A stretch of DNA of 43,766 bases, taken from contig CALRFU010000007.1 in assembly GCA_943356775.1 (NCBI GenBank), positions 1 through 43,766 of the forward strand. The letters run 5' to 3'. The notes beneath the pieces were generated by a model, which was given only the letters and a program-made list of their open reading frames with translations, was not told the DNA's origin and searched no databases. Origin of the DNA: Candidatus Nomurabacteria bacterium. Lineage in GTDB: Bacteria > Patescibacteriota > Minisyncoccia > Phycocordibacterales > UBA2100. Below are positions 1-8,365 of this stretch, piece after piece (position 1 is the first letter of the stretch; each line of letters begins with the position of its first letter). A program made the position numbers and the translations under genes.

Positions 1-169
1 CGGAAAGCTTACGCGCGGCTTGCGCGATTATCTCGGGATAATCGTCGGCAGGGTCATTCACAAAAGCACCGCAGTCTTCAACTTCGCAACCGAGAGAATC
101 TCGCACGAAATCCAAGAGCTCATTCTTGAGTTCGAACCCTGCATGGTCAGACGCGAAGTAGACCTTCAT
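1..169 (-). CDS. rpiB: Ribose-5-phosphate isomerase B (RpiB), N-terminal part, cut by window edge
   Basis: The first 56 residues are visible, beginning [15 protein letters not shown]. The SDHAGFELK stretch is the hallmark N-terminus of the RpiB/LacA/LacB family, and the later [11 protein letters not shown] segment matches the family's substrate-binding DYP region. RpiB interconverts ribose 5-phosphate and ribulose 5-phosphate in the non-oxidative pentose phosphate pathway, in the cytoplasm. The catalytic Cys normally lies about residue 65 and is outside the window. The gene follows gap on the same strand with a 10-nt gap, so the two are probably cotranscribed. The start ATG is at 167-169. No clear Shine-Dalgarno is seen. 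Confidence 0.9.
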   Translation of the reverse strand, partial: MKVYFASDHAGFELKNELLDFVRDSLGCEVEDCGAFVNDPADDYPEIIAQAARKLS

Positions 170-179
170 ACCATCATTT

Positions 180-1190
180 TTATTTCTTTATGTGAGCCGC
201 TACCCTCAACACGTGTTCTATCAGTGTATGTGTATACCCCATTTCGTTGTCGTACCATGCCAAGACCTTCACGAGCGTGCCATCTACCACGCGCGTCATT
301 CCAAGGTCTGCTATCGCACCATAGGGAAGTCCGAGAATATCAGACGATACGAGCGGCTCTTCCGTCACTGAGAAAATACTCTTCCAGCGGTCAGTCGTGG
401 CAGCCTTCCTCAGCGCGTCATTTACCTCCTCTACGGTAGTCGGCCGCTTCGACACAAAAGTCACATCAACGAGCGATCCTGCAGGTACGGGCACGCGTAC
501 TGATATACCGTCAAATTTTCCCTTGAGCTGCGGATACGCAAGCGCCGTCGCCTTTGCGGCACCGGTTGAAGTCGGGACCATATTCTGGGCGGCGGCCCGC
601 TGCTCGCGCATATCTTTTGCCTTGCCTCCATCCACGAGACTTTGGCTCGCCGTGTATGCGTGCGTGGTATTGAGAATCGCCCGCTCAATTCCAATCGCTT
701 CATCCAAAATACCAATGAGAGGCGACGCTGCATTTGTGGTGCATGAAGCATTTGAGGTAATGTCGCAGGTGCCGAATTTCTCTTCATTGGCTCCGATGAG
801 GATAGTCTCGAGACCCTCCCCCTTCCCCGGTGCGGTAATGACGACTTTCTTTGCACCGGCAGTAATGTGCGCTTGCGCCTTCTCCGCTTCCGTGAAAAAT
901 CCCGTCGACTCAATGACAATATCAATATCCATCGCGCGCCACGGGAGTGCGGCGGGATCCTTCTCTGCGAGAACGGCGATCTGCTTTCCGTCGACGACGA
1001 GCGCTTTCTCGGTTGCCGATACATCGAATTTTGCCCGCCCATACACCGTGTCGTATTTTAAAAGGTATGCGAGGTTTTCAGGGGAAGCGAGGTCGTTGAC
1101 CGCAACTACTTCAAACTCGCTGTGCGCATGCGCCGCGCGAAAAAAACCACGACCAATTCTTCCAAAACCGTTTATTGCTACTCGTATCAT
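180..1190 (-). CDS. gap: Glyceraldehyde-3-phosphate dehydrogenase (type I)
   Basis: This is a full-length 336-aa GAPDH, the usual length. It oxidises and phosphorylates glyceraldehyde 3-phosphate to 1,3-bisphosphoglycerate with NAD(P) in cytoplasmic glycolysis. The Rossmann motif INGFGRIGR is at residues 6-14. The catalytic cysteine is C150 in SNASCTTN, and the WYDNEMGY C-terminal signature is present. The ATG start lies 6 nt after a TAGAAT -10 box (1197-1202), so the message is probably leaderless. It is followed directly by rpiB, giving a small central-carbon operon. Identification is secure. Confidence 0.97.
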   Translation of the reverse strand: MIRVAINGFGRIGRGFFRAAHAHSEFEVVAVNDLASPENLAYLLKYDTVYGRAKFDVSATEKALVVDGKQIAVLAEKDPAALPWRAMDIDIVIESTGFFTEAEKAQAHITAGAKKVVITAPGKGEGLETILIGANEEKFGTCDITSNASCTTNAASPLIGILDEAIGIERAILNTTHAYTASQSLVDGGKAKDMREQRAAAQNMVPTSTGAAKATALAYPQLKGKFDGISVRVPVPAGSLVDVTFVSKRPTTVEEVNDALRKAATTDRWKSIFSVTEEPLVSSDILGLPYGAIADLGMTRVVDGTLVKVLAWYDNEMGYTHTLIEHVLRVAAHIKK

Positions 1191-1196
1191 GGGCAG

Positions 1197-1202
1197 ATTC
1201 TA
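1197..1202 (-). promoter_or_regulatory. -10 box of gap, leaderless type
   Basis: TAGAAT on the minus strand ends 6 nt before the gap ATG. Transcription would begin at or next to the start codon. Confidence 0.6.
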
Positions 1203-1245
1203 TCACTTCTTTCTATCTCATCTGCAGTGCTCTTATCCCCACAAC

Positions 1246-2382
1246 TTACGAAGCCGCGGGTGTGTCACCCGGAGGTGTTGGAGCCTGAGTTGGCTCGGGT
1301 TCCGGCGCAGGCGCAGGAGTTGGTTCGGGCGTTGGTTCGGGCGTTGGTTCGGGTGTTGGTGTTGGTTCAGGCGTTGGAGTAGGAGTTGGTTCGGGCGTTG
1401 GCGTTGTTTCCGGAGTTGTTGTAGCAGCCTCCGGCTCGGGAGTAGGAGGTGGTGGCGATTCCCCTATGATGACTTGACGCTCAACAGAGGTGGTTCCTGC
1501 GGCATTGGTGGCTTCATACCGGATAGTCCACACCCGGGCAACACTCGTATCGAGGACAATGGATTCGGTCTTCTGATGACCGTCGACGAACACGTGAATG
1601 CTCAGATTCAAATCCTGAGCTGTCGGACCCGTTATTGATGCGCCTAAATCAGAGTAAGTGTCACCGACCGCTACGCGCGCAGGATTTTCACCCAGCACCT
1701 GCAGTGTTGGACCCGCTGGGGTCGAAGTCGAAGCCGTGGGCGGAACGGAGGTTTGATTTTCAGTGGTGGTCACAGACGGTGTAGTGACCGTTCCGTCGGC
1801 AGGAGGGGTAACCTCGGAGATAACGGCTGCCGCGACTTGTACAGGAGGAGGTGGCGGAGTTACGACAGGAGTATATCCGGGGAGCTCTTCGGTTGTGCTG
1901 TCCAAGAATTTCCCGATGAGACCACCGTATGCCGTTGCCACTGTTTTCTGAGTCACGCTCCTCCGCTCTATCTCTTGCGTCGAAACAAGACGCTCTATTT
2001 CTCTGTCGACAATCTGCTTGAGCTGCTGTGTCACGTACACGCCGAGGTCGCGATATTGTCCCAAGTCGGCCTTTGAGACCGTCATCGTCTCGGACTTCAA
2101 CACGTCCTGCCAGACACTGTTTTGAATATCTATGGTCATGAACCGGTAGGCGACGTAGTAATTTTCGGCATCTTCTGTCACGCCGACTATTTGCACCTGA
2201 GGCGAGTAGTTGGATATGTTTTTGTTGGCGATGTAGGTGTTATCAATGGAAACGACGGTCTGCTGTGCCGAATATATCGCCTCTGGATTAGTCGCAGCAA
2301 AAGTGGCGCCCGCACCGAGGAAGACAACTCCAAGAGCTACCGGGACGGCATTATGATATTGGAGGAAATGCAACACTTTCAT
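1246..2382 (-). CDS. Secreted/anchored protein with DUF5011-like Ig domain and Pro-Thr-Glu tail
   Basis: This 378-aa protein has an N-terminal signal or anchor (about residues 12-30, ending FAAT), an unrecognised extracytoplasmic region (30-170), a PPPPPVQ linker, and a Ser/Thr/Pro-rich linker. A bacterial Ig-like DUF5011-type domain covers about residues 225-308, with the typical VAVGDTYSDLGA opening and TIRYEATNAAG strand. The last 69 residues are a PTPEPT low-complexity tail. No sortase signal or C-terminal TM follows the tail. A surface-exposed structural or adhesive role is inferred from architecture only. The opposite-strand ORF over the tail, rich in Trp, Phe and Arg, is a shadow of the repeat. 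Confidence 0.75.
   Translation of the reverse strand: MKVLHFLQYHNAVPVALGVVFLGAGATFAATNPEAIYSAQQTVVSIDNTYIANKNISNYSPQVQIVGVTEDAENYYVAYRFMTIDIQNSVWQDVLKSETMTVSKADLGQYRDLGVYVTQQLKQIVDREIERLVSTQEIERRSVTQKTVATAYGGLIGKFLDSTTEELPGYTPVVTPPPPPVQVAAAVISEVTPPADGTVTTPSVTTTENQTSVPPTASTSTPAGPTLQVLGENPARVAVGDTYSDLGASITGPTAQDLNLSIHVFVDGHQKTESIVLDTSVARVWTIRYEATNAAGTTSVERQVIIGESPPPPTPEPEAATTTPETTPTPEPTPTPTPEPTPTPEPTPEPTPEPTPAPAPEPEPTQAPTPPGDTPAAS
1285..1455 (-). repeat. PTPEPT-coding tandem repeat
   Basis: Short degenerate 6- to 12-nt units (GGTTCGGGCGTT and variants on the plus strand) encode the Pro-Thr-Pro-Glu tail of the DUF5011-like protein. Such an array can change length by slippage in multiples of 6 nt without breaking the frame. 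Confidence 0.8.
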
Positions 2383-2475
2383 AGGAGTACTTGCCCGTCA
2401 TTTTAACACCCCCGTGTACCCTCCACCAACAAGGATGGGTCCGGTATGTGAACAGTCGCCGGGCATCTCATTGGG

Positions 2476-4377
2476 TTAGGGCGAGGTCTTTAGGTGCTGC
2501 AAGAGCTTCAGCGCATCCGCATAATCAGGCTTGAGTGCCAGAGCGGCTTCAAGTTTCGTACGTGCGGCTTCGGTGTCTCCGATTATAAAGAGAAACTGGG
2601 CTTCAAGATAAGGGATGTCCGGTCGCGTCGGCGCAAGGGCATGAGCCTGTTGAAAGGAATGCTTTGCCAGATCATCTCCGCCCTTAAATCCGACGGTCGT
2701 GAGCGAAGCATAGGTGAGAGCGCTCGCAAGCCACGTATCCGCGTTCTTGGAATCAATTTTGACTGATATATCGGCGTCCGCTGATATCCGATCAGCCGCT
2801 GACGTGAGAGCTTGCATATCGATACGCCCTGCTGCCTGCTGAGTATTTACAGTAGCAAATGTTACCGCTAATAATCCGCGTGACGCATCCCGTACGTACA
2901 ATCCTATCGGCCACGTATGCGCCGCTTGCTGCAACAGAGACACCAAAGCTGCGTCGGGAATAGTATGGGCGTGAGCACGCGCATGATTAGTCGCGGCGGA
3001 AAACTGGAGACTCGTGACCCATACGAGCCCCACGCCGATACACGCGGCAACAAACGCAAAGGATATACGTCCGAGTGTCGGAATATGCCGATAAACAACC
3101 TCCTCTGATAATTGTCGGGAGAAAAATCCGAATGCCATGCAACCGACAATCAGAAGCGGGAGGTCTATCGGGTATACGAACATCGCGAGATATACAAACG
3201 TCCCGAGAGTAAGGGATGCGTAGTCGAGGCGGGCACGACTCAAAGAAATGTGAGACCGGCCGCGACGGACGAATTGCAGTCCGCCGACTAAAAGCGGATA
3301 GAGGAGCAATGCGAGAAGTCCCAAAGAGCCGAAGATGAGCGCGACGTCTGTGACCGTGCTGTATGACGTATCCGGCACAACACCTGATTGCGACGACGCG
3401 TTCATTTCAATAGGTCGATACGCATTCCATACATAGGAGAACGAGCCGGGTCCCGCACCAATAAGTGCATTTTGAAGCGAATCAATATATTCAAAAGAGG
3501 CAATGTACTCGAATGCGAGGAAAGACGGGCGCACTGAGGGCTGAACTTCTGCGAGCGGAGCACGCAGGCCCCAGGAGAACGCGAGGGCAATAACGAAAAG
3601 CAACATCGCATGAACAAAAGGAAATCGTCCGAGAGGGGTGCTTCGGCGTGAAAAGAGGTACTGGCTGATAACGCCCACTGCCACCAGAGAACACACAAGA
3701 GCCGCGCCCGCCTGAAAAAGCATCAAAAAACCGGCAAGCGCTACCAGGGCAAACACTCCATGAATCACCTGAGTCACTCCCCTCGTCGCCCGGCCGGACA
3801 GCGACGCGGCGACAAGAGCCGCCGCAGAAAGGATAAGCGAGACCTGAGACCACGTGTCTCCCAAAAACAGCGCTGAGCCATTTTCTATATACAGCCCGAA
3901 GACGAAGAGGGCTATCGCGACTCCAATACCCTCAAAAATAAAAAGAAACAGCGCCACTGCCCTATCCGACGCGACAGTAGCAACCATTACAATCGCAGCG
4001 AGCAAAGCAATTGATCCAACCGTGCCGAACTCAAACCCGCCTCCGAAAATAGCAGCACGCAGATACGGTGCGTAGATTGCTGAAATACTGGCAACGAGCA
4101 GGAGTGGTGCGTACGCGTAAGCGAATGAGGGCATCGCGATGCCCGAAAGACCCGGTCTCGACACGACAAAGACAGCGGCCGCACAACAGAACACGCCGAA
4201 CGCGAGAGCGGCTCCGATGCTCTGCCAGAGACTAGCGTTCAGACCGAACAAAGAAATAGGTATAAGCAGAAACGGCAGCACGGGCATGAGGAAATTTGTC
4301 GCACTCAATACGTGAGGTTGCGGCGTACCGTGTTCGGAAGAAAATTGACTGCTCAAAAGCGACAAGCTTCTCCACAT
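2476..4377 (-). CDS. O-antigen ligase/polymerase-like (Wzy_C) membrane protein with C-terminal TPRs
   Basis: This 633-aa polytopic protein has about 11-12 hydrophobic segments over the first 460 residues. The Wzy_C/WaaL-type loop motif GAGPGSFSYVWNAYRP sits in the periplasm-facing region after the middle helices. The C-terminal 150 residues contain TPR-like helices (AHSFQQAHALAP, AARTKLEAALALKPDYADAL). Members of this superfamily transfer or polymerise undecaprenyl-linked glycans at the outer face of the membrane. The TPR-tailed form is common in CPR genomes. The acceptor cannot be told from sequence. The ATG lies 6 nt after a TACACT box (4384-4389), so the mRNA is probably leaderless. Confidence 0.82.
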   Translation of the reverse strand: MWRSLSLLSSQFSSEHGTPQPHVLSATNFLMPVLPFLLIPISLFGLNASLWQSIGAALAFGVFCCAAAVFVVSRPGLSGIAMPSFAYAYAPLLLVASISAIYAPYLRAAIFGGGFEFGTVGSIALLAAIVMVATVASDRAVALFLFIFEGIGVAIALFVFGLYIENGSALFLGDTWSQVSLILSAAALVAASLSGRATRGVTQVIHGVFALVALAGFLMLFQAGAALVCSLVAVGVISQYLFSRRSTPLGRFPFVHAMLLFVIALAFSWGLRAPLAEVQPSVRPSFLAFEYIASFEYIDSLQNALIGAGPGSFSYVWNAYRPIEMNASSQSGVVPDTSYSTVTDVALIFGSLGLLALLLYPLLVGGLQFVRRGRSHISLSRARLDYASLTLGTFVYLAMFVYPIDLPLLIVGCMAFGFFSRQLSEEVVYRHIPTLGRISFAFVAACIGVGLVWVTSLQFSAATNHARAHAHTIPDAALVSLLQQAAHTWPIGLYVRDASRGLLAVTFATVNTQQAAGRIDMQALTSAADRISADADISVKIDSKNADTWLASALTYASLTTVGFKGGDDLAKHSFQQAHALAPTRPDIPYLEAQFLFIIGDTEAARTKLEAALALKPDYADALKLLQHLKTSP

Positions 4378-4383
4378 TTCCCC

Positions 4384-4389
4384 AGTGTA
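4384..4389 (-). promoter_or_regulatory. -10 box of the Wzy-like gene, leaderless type
   Basis: TACACT on the minus strand is followed after 6 nt by the ATG at 4377. It lies back-to-back with the divergent promoter at 4441. Confidence 0.5.
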
Positions 4390-4440
4390 CCATCGCCGCC
4401 GGTGTCAAAAATCAAAAAAGGGTCGAGTGATTCCGTACGA

Positions 4441-4446
4441 TATACT
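4441..4446 (+). promoter_or_regulatory. -10 box of the 4454 gene, leaderless type
   Basis: TATACT is followed after 7 nt by ATG 4454. The GGAG in the spacer could mimic a Shine-Dalgarno, but it would lie at or upstream of the expected transcription start. Confidence 0.6.
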
Positions 4447-4453
4447 GGAGCGT

Positions 4454-4888
4454 ATGACTTGGTACTCTCGGATTGCTCTATTTCTACTCTTCGTAGGCTT
4501 CTCTCTAGGAATCTCTGTGTCCCATAAGACATTTTCTCCACCGAAGCTCGATAAGATCCCAATAACGACAAAGAAAATTCCTGAAAGCGTTCCTGAAAAT
4601 ATAAATATCTACGGAGTAGTGCGTGAAATCGACTCGTCCACAAAAAATATCGTCTTGGAAATTCTCGACCCGTACCGTATGGCTGGAAAAATCTTGCTCC
4701 GCACTTCATTCGCCGATCAAAAAGACTGGACAGTTACTGAGAAGGGCAACATACTGGTACGAGGGACGACTACCACACTTTCCCTGGAAAACGGTTTCGC
4801 GGGAAGATTCATTCTCCGCCGCCGAGCCGGAATACTCAGCATCGACTCTACCCCCTTTCAAGTAAAAGACGTAACTCCTACACCATGA
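4454..4888 (+). CDS. Small single-TM protein of unknown function
   Basis: This is a 144-aa protein with an N-terminal hydrophobic anchor (residues about 6-24) and a soluble extracytoplasmic part rich in beta-forming residues (GVVREIDSSTKNIVLEI; GNILVRGTTTTLSLENG), resembling a small OB-like barrel. The family is not recognised. The ATG at 4454 was chosen over an upstream start at 4385 because it places the anchor at the N-terminus and sits 7 nt after TATACT. Its stop overlaps the next start in ATGA, so the two small proteins are translated together and probably act as a pair. Confidence 0.65.
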   Translation: MTWYSRIALFLLFVGFSLGISVSHKTFSPPKLDKIPITTKKIPESVPENINIYGVVREIDSSTKNIVLEILDPYRMAGKILLRTSFADQKDWTVTEKGNILVRGTTTTLSLENGFAGRFILRRRAGILSIDSTPFQVKDVTPTP

Positions 4889-5340
4889 CTTCCGGCAAGA
4901 AACTCGGCTACATTTCGTTCTTAGGTATTGTACTCGTCGCGTCCACGCTTGCTGGAGTCGCGGTATTTACGTCACTCAGCAGTTTGTATGCGAATAAAGA
5001 ACTCCGCTCGATGAGTAAACAAATGAAGAACGTAATCCGAGCCCAACCAGTAGGGCGATACGCTAAAGTAAAAGTGGTCTCATCCAAGGACAGGACAATT
5101 ACGGTGGAACAAAAGAATTTCTTCAATATGGGAGATGTTGGGCTCTTAACGGTACTCATTTCAGACCAAACGGTCATTGCACACCAAGAACTTCTTGGAA
5201 CAGCAGGAGTGTACGATTCCCTCTCACCACTTACTCCGGCTAACCTTACAGATATCCACCCCGGCGATAAGGTTCTTATATTCACCGGCGCTCAGGGAAA
5301 GCTGACTGCGGACTTAGTGTTATTCGGAAATCCTCTGTAA
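4885..5340 (+). CDS. Small single-TM protein of unknown function, coupled to upstream gene
   Basis: This 151-aa protein has an N-terminal anchor (residues about 8-30) and a soluble beta-rich domain with VKVVSSKDRTITVEQ and DIHPGDKVLIF. It resembles the upstream protein in layout (anchor plus a barrel-like domain that starts with a V-x-V-x-S/D strand) and may be a distant duplicate. ATGA overlap with the upstream gene indicates translational coupling. The PGDKV element recalls DUF5666-like or OB-type domains, but the match is too weak to name. Function is unknown. Confidence 0.65.
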   Translation: MTSGKKLGYISFLGIVLVASTLAGVAVFTSLSSLYANKELRSMSKQMKNVIRAQPVGRYAKVKVVSSKDRTITVEQKNFFNMGDVGLLTVLISDQTVIAHQELLGTAGVYDSLSPLTPANLTDIHPGDKVLIFTGAQGKLTADLVLFGNPL

Positions 5341-5389
5341 GAGGAGAGAGGCCATACTGCGCCCGCGCACCATGCGCCAATTTAATCGA

Positions 5390-6868
5390 TTATGAGTACT
5401 GAGGAGAATTCACACCTGCTGTACGGTTTCTCAACCACAACCAAAGGCAGTACACAGCTGTGATAATCCAGCCTGAAAGCGCCCCTGAAAACTCGTACCA
5501 TTTCGCGGAGAACAGCGGGAGCGACTGACAAGCGTCAGCGGCGCTCCCGCAATATTTGCCCGTACCATAGAGAATGAGGCTCACGGCCATAGCAACAAGA
5601 ATCCCTCCGAACACATCGGGAATTATTCTCTTATCCACGACAAAGGCGACGATGGTTGGAATAAACAGCGCGGAACGAAAGACTCCCACGGCGATGGTAA
5701 GCGTCAACATATCAACTCCCGTGAGCGCAATCGCAGCCGCGATGAGAATGAAGACAACCATAGACAGGCGCTGTGCCAGTATTACCTGCTTCTCGGTGGC
5801 ATCAGGTCGCCACCATTTCTTGTAAACGTCCATCGCCCACACGCTACTGGAAGCATTGAGGGCCGTGTCACCGCTCGCCACAAAAGCGGCAATGACTGTG
5901 ATGGTGAAGAAAATCGCGGCTGTTGGAACAAGTGTGTTCATCGCCGCAAAACCCGCGATGCGAACAGAGTCCACGTGGATGCCGAGAGACGAGTTCGCTG
6001 CAAGGAATCCCAATGATGCGGCGGCAAGAATGTTGAGGGTGAAGAACGCTAGCCCCGCGACAAGTGGCAAACCCAATTTGCGCGCACCAGTTTGATTTAC
6101 GGAAAAATATCTCTGGAACATCGACTGGTCAATCACACCCGCAGAGATGAGCGAGACCACGAGAGGAATACCTATCGTGATTGCAAACAACCAAGCGGAA
6201 GTTGAGCCAGATGATGCAAGTCCGGGCGCGACGTACCCTGCGAGCCCGCCGATGACGGCACCAAATCCTCCAGCTTTCCAAATCGCAAGGGGGGCAAGGA
6301 TAACGATGAGCACGGTCATCATCGACCCCTTGATGAGGTCGAGTACGGCTGACGAGCGAATTCCACCAATAATCACAGGGATAATCATCGCGGCTGCCGC
6401 AGCAAGAACCGTGTGAGTCTTATCTGCCTGCATCGTAAAACTCAAAAGGGCGGCAGCAGCGAGAAACTGCAACGTAAGCGCGTATCCACCCTGAATGCCC
6501 ATCACGCCGATTGAGTAAATCCACCCAGTCTTACTACTGAAGCGTTCACCCATAGCTTCCACGATAGAATATTTTTTCTCAGGCACCGGAATCTTCGGGG
6601 CAAGAAAGAATGCCAAGGCGAGACCTCCTCCATTGCCGAGTAGGTAGAAACTCAATCCGAGCCAGCCGGCTGTATAAGCGAGTTGTCCTGCGTAAAAGAA
6701 AGTTGCGCCCCACGTAAAAGCGATTGCCATCCAGATTCCGACATATTGACGAGGAATTCGTCTGTTTGCTACGAGCTGCGCATCCAGTCCTCCGCCTTGC
6801 CTGAATAAAACATAGAATAGTGTGAGCGTGAAAATACTGACCCCCGCAAAGTAGAGAGTGGTAATCAT
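5390..6868 (-). CDS. Sodium:solute symporter (SSS family)
   Basis: This 492-aa protein has about 13 TM helices. It shows the SSS fold signatures: GVIDQSMFQRYFSV in the middle and the SGDTALNASSSVWAMDVYKK segment that corresponds to the Na+-site helix 8 region and following loop. SSS proteins couple Na+ entry to uptake of a solute such as a sugar, amino acid or carboxylate. Substrate cannot be deduced. The ATG lies 8 nt after TATAAC (6877-6882). It is a single-gene unit convergent with the 4885 gene. Confidence 0.88.
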   Translation of the reverse strand: MITTLYFAGVSIFTLTLFYVLFRQGGGLDAQLVANRRIPRQYVGIWMAIAFTWGATFFYAGQLAYTAGWLGLSFYLLGNGGGLALAFFLAPKIPVPEKKYSIVEAMGERFSSKTGWIYSIGVMGIQGGYALTLQFLAAAALLSFTMQADKTHTVLAAAAAMIIPVIIGGIRSSAVLDLIKGSMMTVLIVILAPLAIWKAGGFGAVIGGLAGYVAPGLASSGSTSAWLFAITIGIPLVVSLISAGVIDQSMFQRYFSVNQTGARKLGLPLVAGLAFFTLNILAAASLGFLAANSSLGIHVDSVRIAGFAAMNTLVPTAAIFFTITVIAAFVASGDTALNASSSVWAMDVYKKWWRPDATEKQVILAQRLSMVVFILIAAAIALTGVDMLTLTIAVGVFRSALFIPTIVAFVVDKRIIPDVFGGILVAMAVSLILYGTGKYCGSAADACQSLPLFSAKWYEFSGALSGWIITAVYCLWLWLRNRTAGVNSPQYS

Positions 6869-6876
6869 ATATGTAG

Positions 6877-6882
6877 GTTATA
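6877..6882 (-). promoter_or_regulatory. -10 box of the SSS symporter, leaderless type
   Basis: TATAAC on the minus strand lies 8 nt before ATG 6868. Confidence 0.55.
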
Positions 6883-6961
6883 CCATGTTCCCCACATCCT
6901 CTTCGTCAGGAGCTGTACAGAGGACATCTGGATTTTGACTGTGCATTAAAATGGTACGTAA

Positions 6962-7012
6962 GTGCAAAAAAAAACGAAACCCTCCCCATGACAATCGGAC
7001 ATGGGGAGGGTT
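6962..7012 (-). terminator. Rho-independent terminator of tctC-like gene
   Basis: Arms at 6978-6990 and 7000-7012 pair perfectly over 13 bp with a 9-nt loop. Read on the minus strand the hairpin is followed by CG and a run of nine or more T. It lies about 20 nt after the TctC-like stop codon and is the clearest intrinsic terminator seen in the window. Confidence 0.9.
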
Positions 7013-7030
7013 ATTTATTTGCCGAGCCTA

Positions 7031-8008
7031 TCAGGGCGCCTTGAGCGACGAAGCTTTGAGCGCATTGACTGCTTCGGACTGAAGATCGACTTCACGCTCC
7101 ATGGTCGCCGCAAGCACGGCAGGAGTCGAGGACTTTAACTCAAAGCCCAGTCCCTGAGCCCATGTCATGAAGGCGGGCTCCGAGAGAACTTTTCCGATGT
7201 GCTTGTTCAGAAGGTCCACGCGGTCTTTTGCGGTCCCGAGGGGTGCGTAAAGACCGAACCAGGACTTTGTATCGACCCCCGTCACTCCCGCCTCTTGCAA
7301 AGTCGGGACGTCGGGCAGATTCGGAGCGCGCTCCGCGGTCGTAACGGCAAGGGCCCGTAGCTTGCCCTCATCCATCATGCCCTTGAACGTGAAGTAGTTC
7401 TGGATAGCGATATGCGCATCACCACGCAACGCCCCCACAACTACGTCGGTCGACAGCTTGTAGGGAACGACCTCGAACTTAAGACCCGCATTCTTTTTCA
7501 GGAGATATGCGGTGAGGTAGTCCGGCGAACCCACTTGCAGCGTGCCCACATTGAGCGTCCCCGGATTCGCGCGTGCGGCGGCAATGAAGTCGCCGAGCGT
7601 GCGAAAGCGTGGATCAGCCGTCACTACCAGATTCGCAAACTGCGCGACTTGGGTAATGGGCTGAAAGTCCTTCCGGACATCATATGGGACGTCATCTAGG
7701 AGCGAGTGGGCGGCCGCGTGGATTCCCGCCAACATACCGATGACGTGGCCGTCCGGATTTGCGGAGCGCAAATGCCTGGCTTCGACGACGCCCATCCCAC
7801 CGGGTTGGTTGATGACGATCACCGAAACCCCGACGAGCGGTTCGAGGCCAACCGCGAGACGACGCAGAACCGCCGTTGACGCCGAGTCAGCGCCGAACGG
7901 CGAGAGTATCTGGATTGGTCGGCTTGGATATTTCTCCTCCGCCTCGACGAAGCTCGGCGAGAAAAAGAAGCCGATGAGCGCAAGTATTGCGAGTGTTTTT
8001 CTTACCAC
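7031..8008 (-). CDS. Tripartite tricarboxylate transporter substrate-binding protein (TctC/Bug family)
   Basis: This 325-aa protein has a cleavable-type signal peptide (residues 1-23, FVEAEEKYPSRPI after it). The Bug-family markers are YPSRPIQILSPFGADSAST, VINQPGGMGVVEA, MLAGIHAAAHSL and LPDVPTLQEAGVTG. Bug proteins bind carboxylates outside the cytoplasm and feed TctA/TctB. No tctA or tctB is in the window. Start is GTG at 8006-8008, supported by AGGAG 8 nt upstream, a proper Shine-Dalgarno that its neighbours lack. With its own terminator and proteobacterial-style sequence it looks acquired, or the contig is chimeric here. Confidence 0.9.
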   Translation of the reverse strand: MVRKTLAILALIGFFFSPSFVEAEEKYPSRPIQILSPFGADSASTAVLRRLAVGLEPLVGVSVIVINQPGGMGVVEARHLRSANPDGHVIGMLAGIHAAAHSLLDDVPYDVRKDFQPITQVAQFANLVVTADPRFRTLGDFIAAARANPGTLNVGTLQVGSPDYLTAYLLKKNAGLKFEVVPYKLSTDVVVGALRGDAHIAIQNYFTFKGMMDEGKLRALAVTTAERAPNLPDVPTLQEAGVTGVDTKSWFGLYAPLGTAKDRVDLLNKHIGKVLSEPAFMTWAQGLGFELKSSTPAVLAATMEREVDLQSEAVNALKASSLKAP

Positions 8009-8016
8009 CGCAGTTC

Positions 8017-8021
8017 TCCTT
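8017..8021 (-). promoter_or_regulatory. Shine-Dalgarno of the tctC-like gene
   Basis: AGGAG on the minus strand, within AGAAGGAGAACTGCG, is about 8 nt before the GTG start. It is unusual here because most first genes in this window appear leaderless. It decides the GTG start. Confidence 0.7.
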
Positions 8022-8095
8022 CTGGTTGATTTTCGAGATTGGCCACTTAATCAAAGGACCAAACGGCATCATACACTATCGAACAAAGCGATGGC

Positions 8096-8123
8096 TAGGG
8101 CCCCGAAATGAGTCGGGGCCCTA
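8096..8123. other. Strong GC-rich inverted repeat upstream of tctC-like gene
   Basis: Arms 8096-8106 and 8113-8123 pair perfectly over 11 bp around a 6-nt loop. Neither side carries a T-run, so it is not a clear intrinsic terminator. With the 6978-7012 hairpin it brackets the tctC-like gene. It may insulate the gene or mark an insertion boundary. Confidence 0.6.
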
Positions 8124-8167
8124 TTCTGTATCCCACAGCATATATGTACGAACCTAGACCAACCCAC

Positions 8168-8173
8168 TATACT
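8168..8173 (+). promoter_or_regulatory. -10 box of the 8181 peptide gene, leaderless type
   Basis: TATACT is followed after 7 nt by ATG 8181, the same spacing as for the two SCGG peptide genes near 26 kb. Confidence 0.6.
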
Positions 8174-8180
8174 TGTTCAC

Positions 8181-8360
8181 ATGATGAATCGACTGGCTCA
8201 AATCCTTCTGTACCTAATCGGGGAGGTCGTATTTTCCGGTGCACGAATATTTTTCTCCCTTTTCCCAAAGCGGCTCGAAAAGAAAAAAGCATTGCTAGAA
8301 AACTCTTCTCGAAAAACCGAAAAAGAAATATACTTCGCGAACTGCGGCGATTTCTACTGA
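8181..8360 (+). CDS. Short anchored peptide ending NCGDFY, divergent member of SCGG-type peptide family
   Basis: The 59-aa product starts MMNRLAQILLYLIGEVVF and ends EKEIYFANCGDFY. Layout matches the three other peptides in the window: an N-terminal hydrophobic helix, a polar spacer, then an aromatic-rich [IVL]-[YFL]-F-x-[SN]-C-G-[GD] end with two or three trailing residues. It has a single Cys rather than two. Basic residues cluster after the helix (FPKRLEKKK), so its C-terminus may face the cytoplasm, unlike the others. Support comes from the leaderless-type promoter and end similarity, not from a known family. It does not overlap the gene on the other strand, whose stop is at 8366. Confidence 0.6.
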   Translation: MMNRLAQILLYLIGEVVFSGARIFFSLFPKRLEKKKALLENSSRKTEKEIYFANCGDFY

Positions 8361-8365
8361 TGCCA

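Noticed and set aside
397-1638. Long plus-strand ORF of 413 codons across gap and the Pro-rich tail
   Set aside because: It is antisense to GAPDH, which is certain, and its Trp/Phe/Arg-rich end is just the reverse of the PTPEPT repeat.
8096-8123. Hairpin upstream of tctC-like gene as an intrinsic terminator
   Set aside because: The stem is perfect but there is no T-run on either strand, so it is listed only as an inverted repeat.
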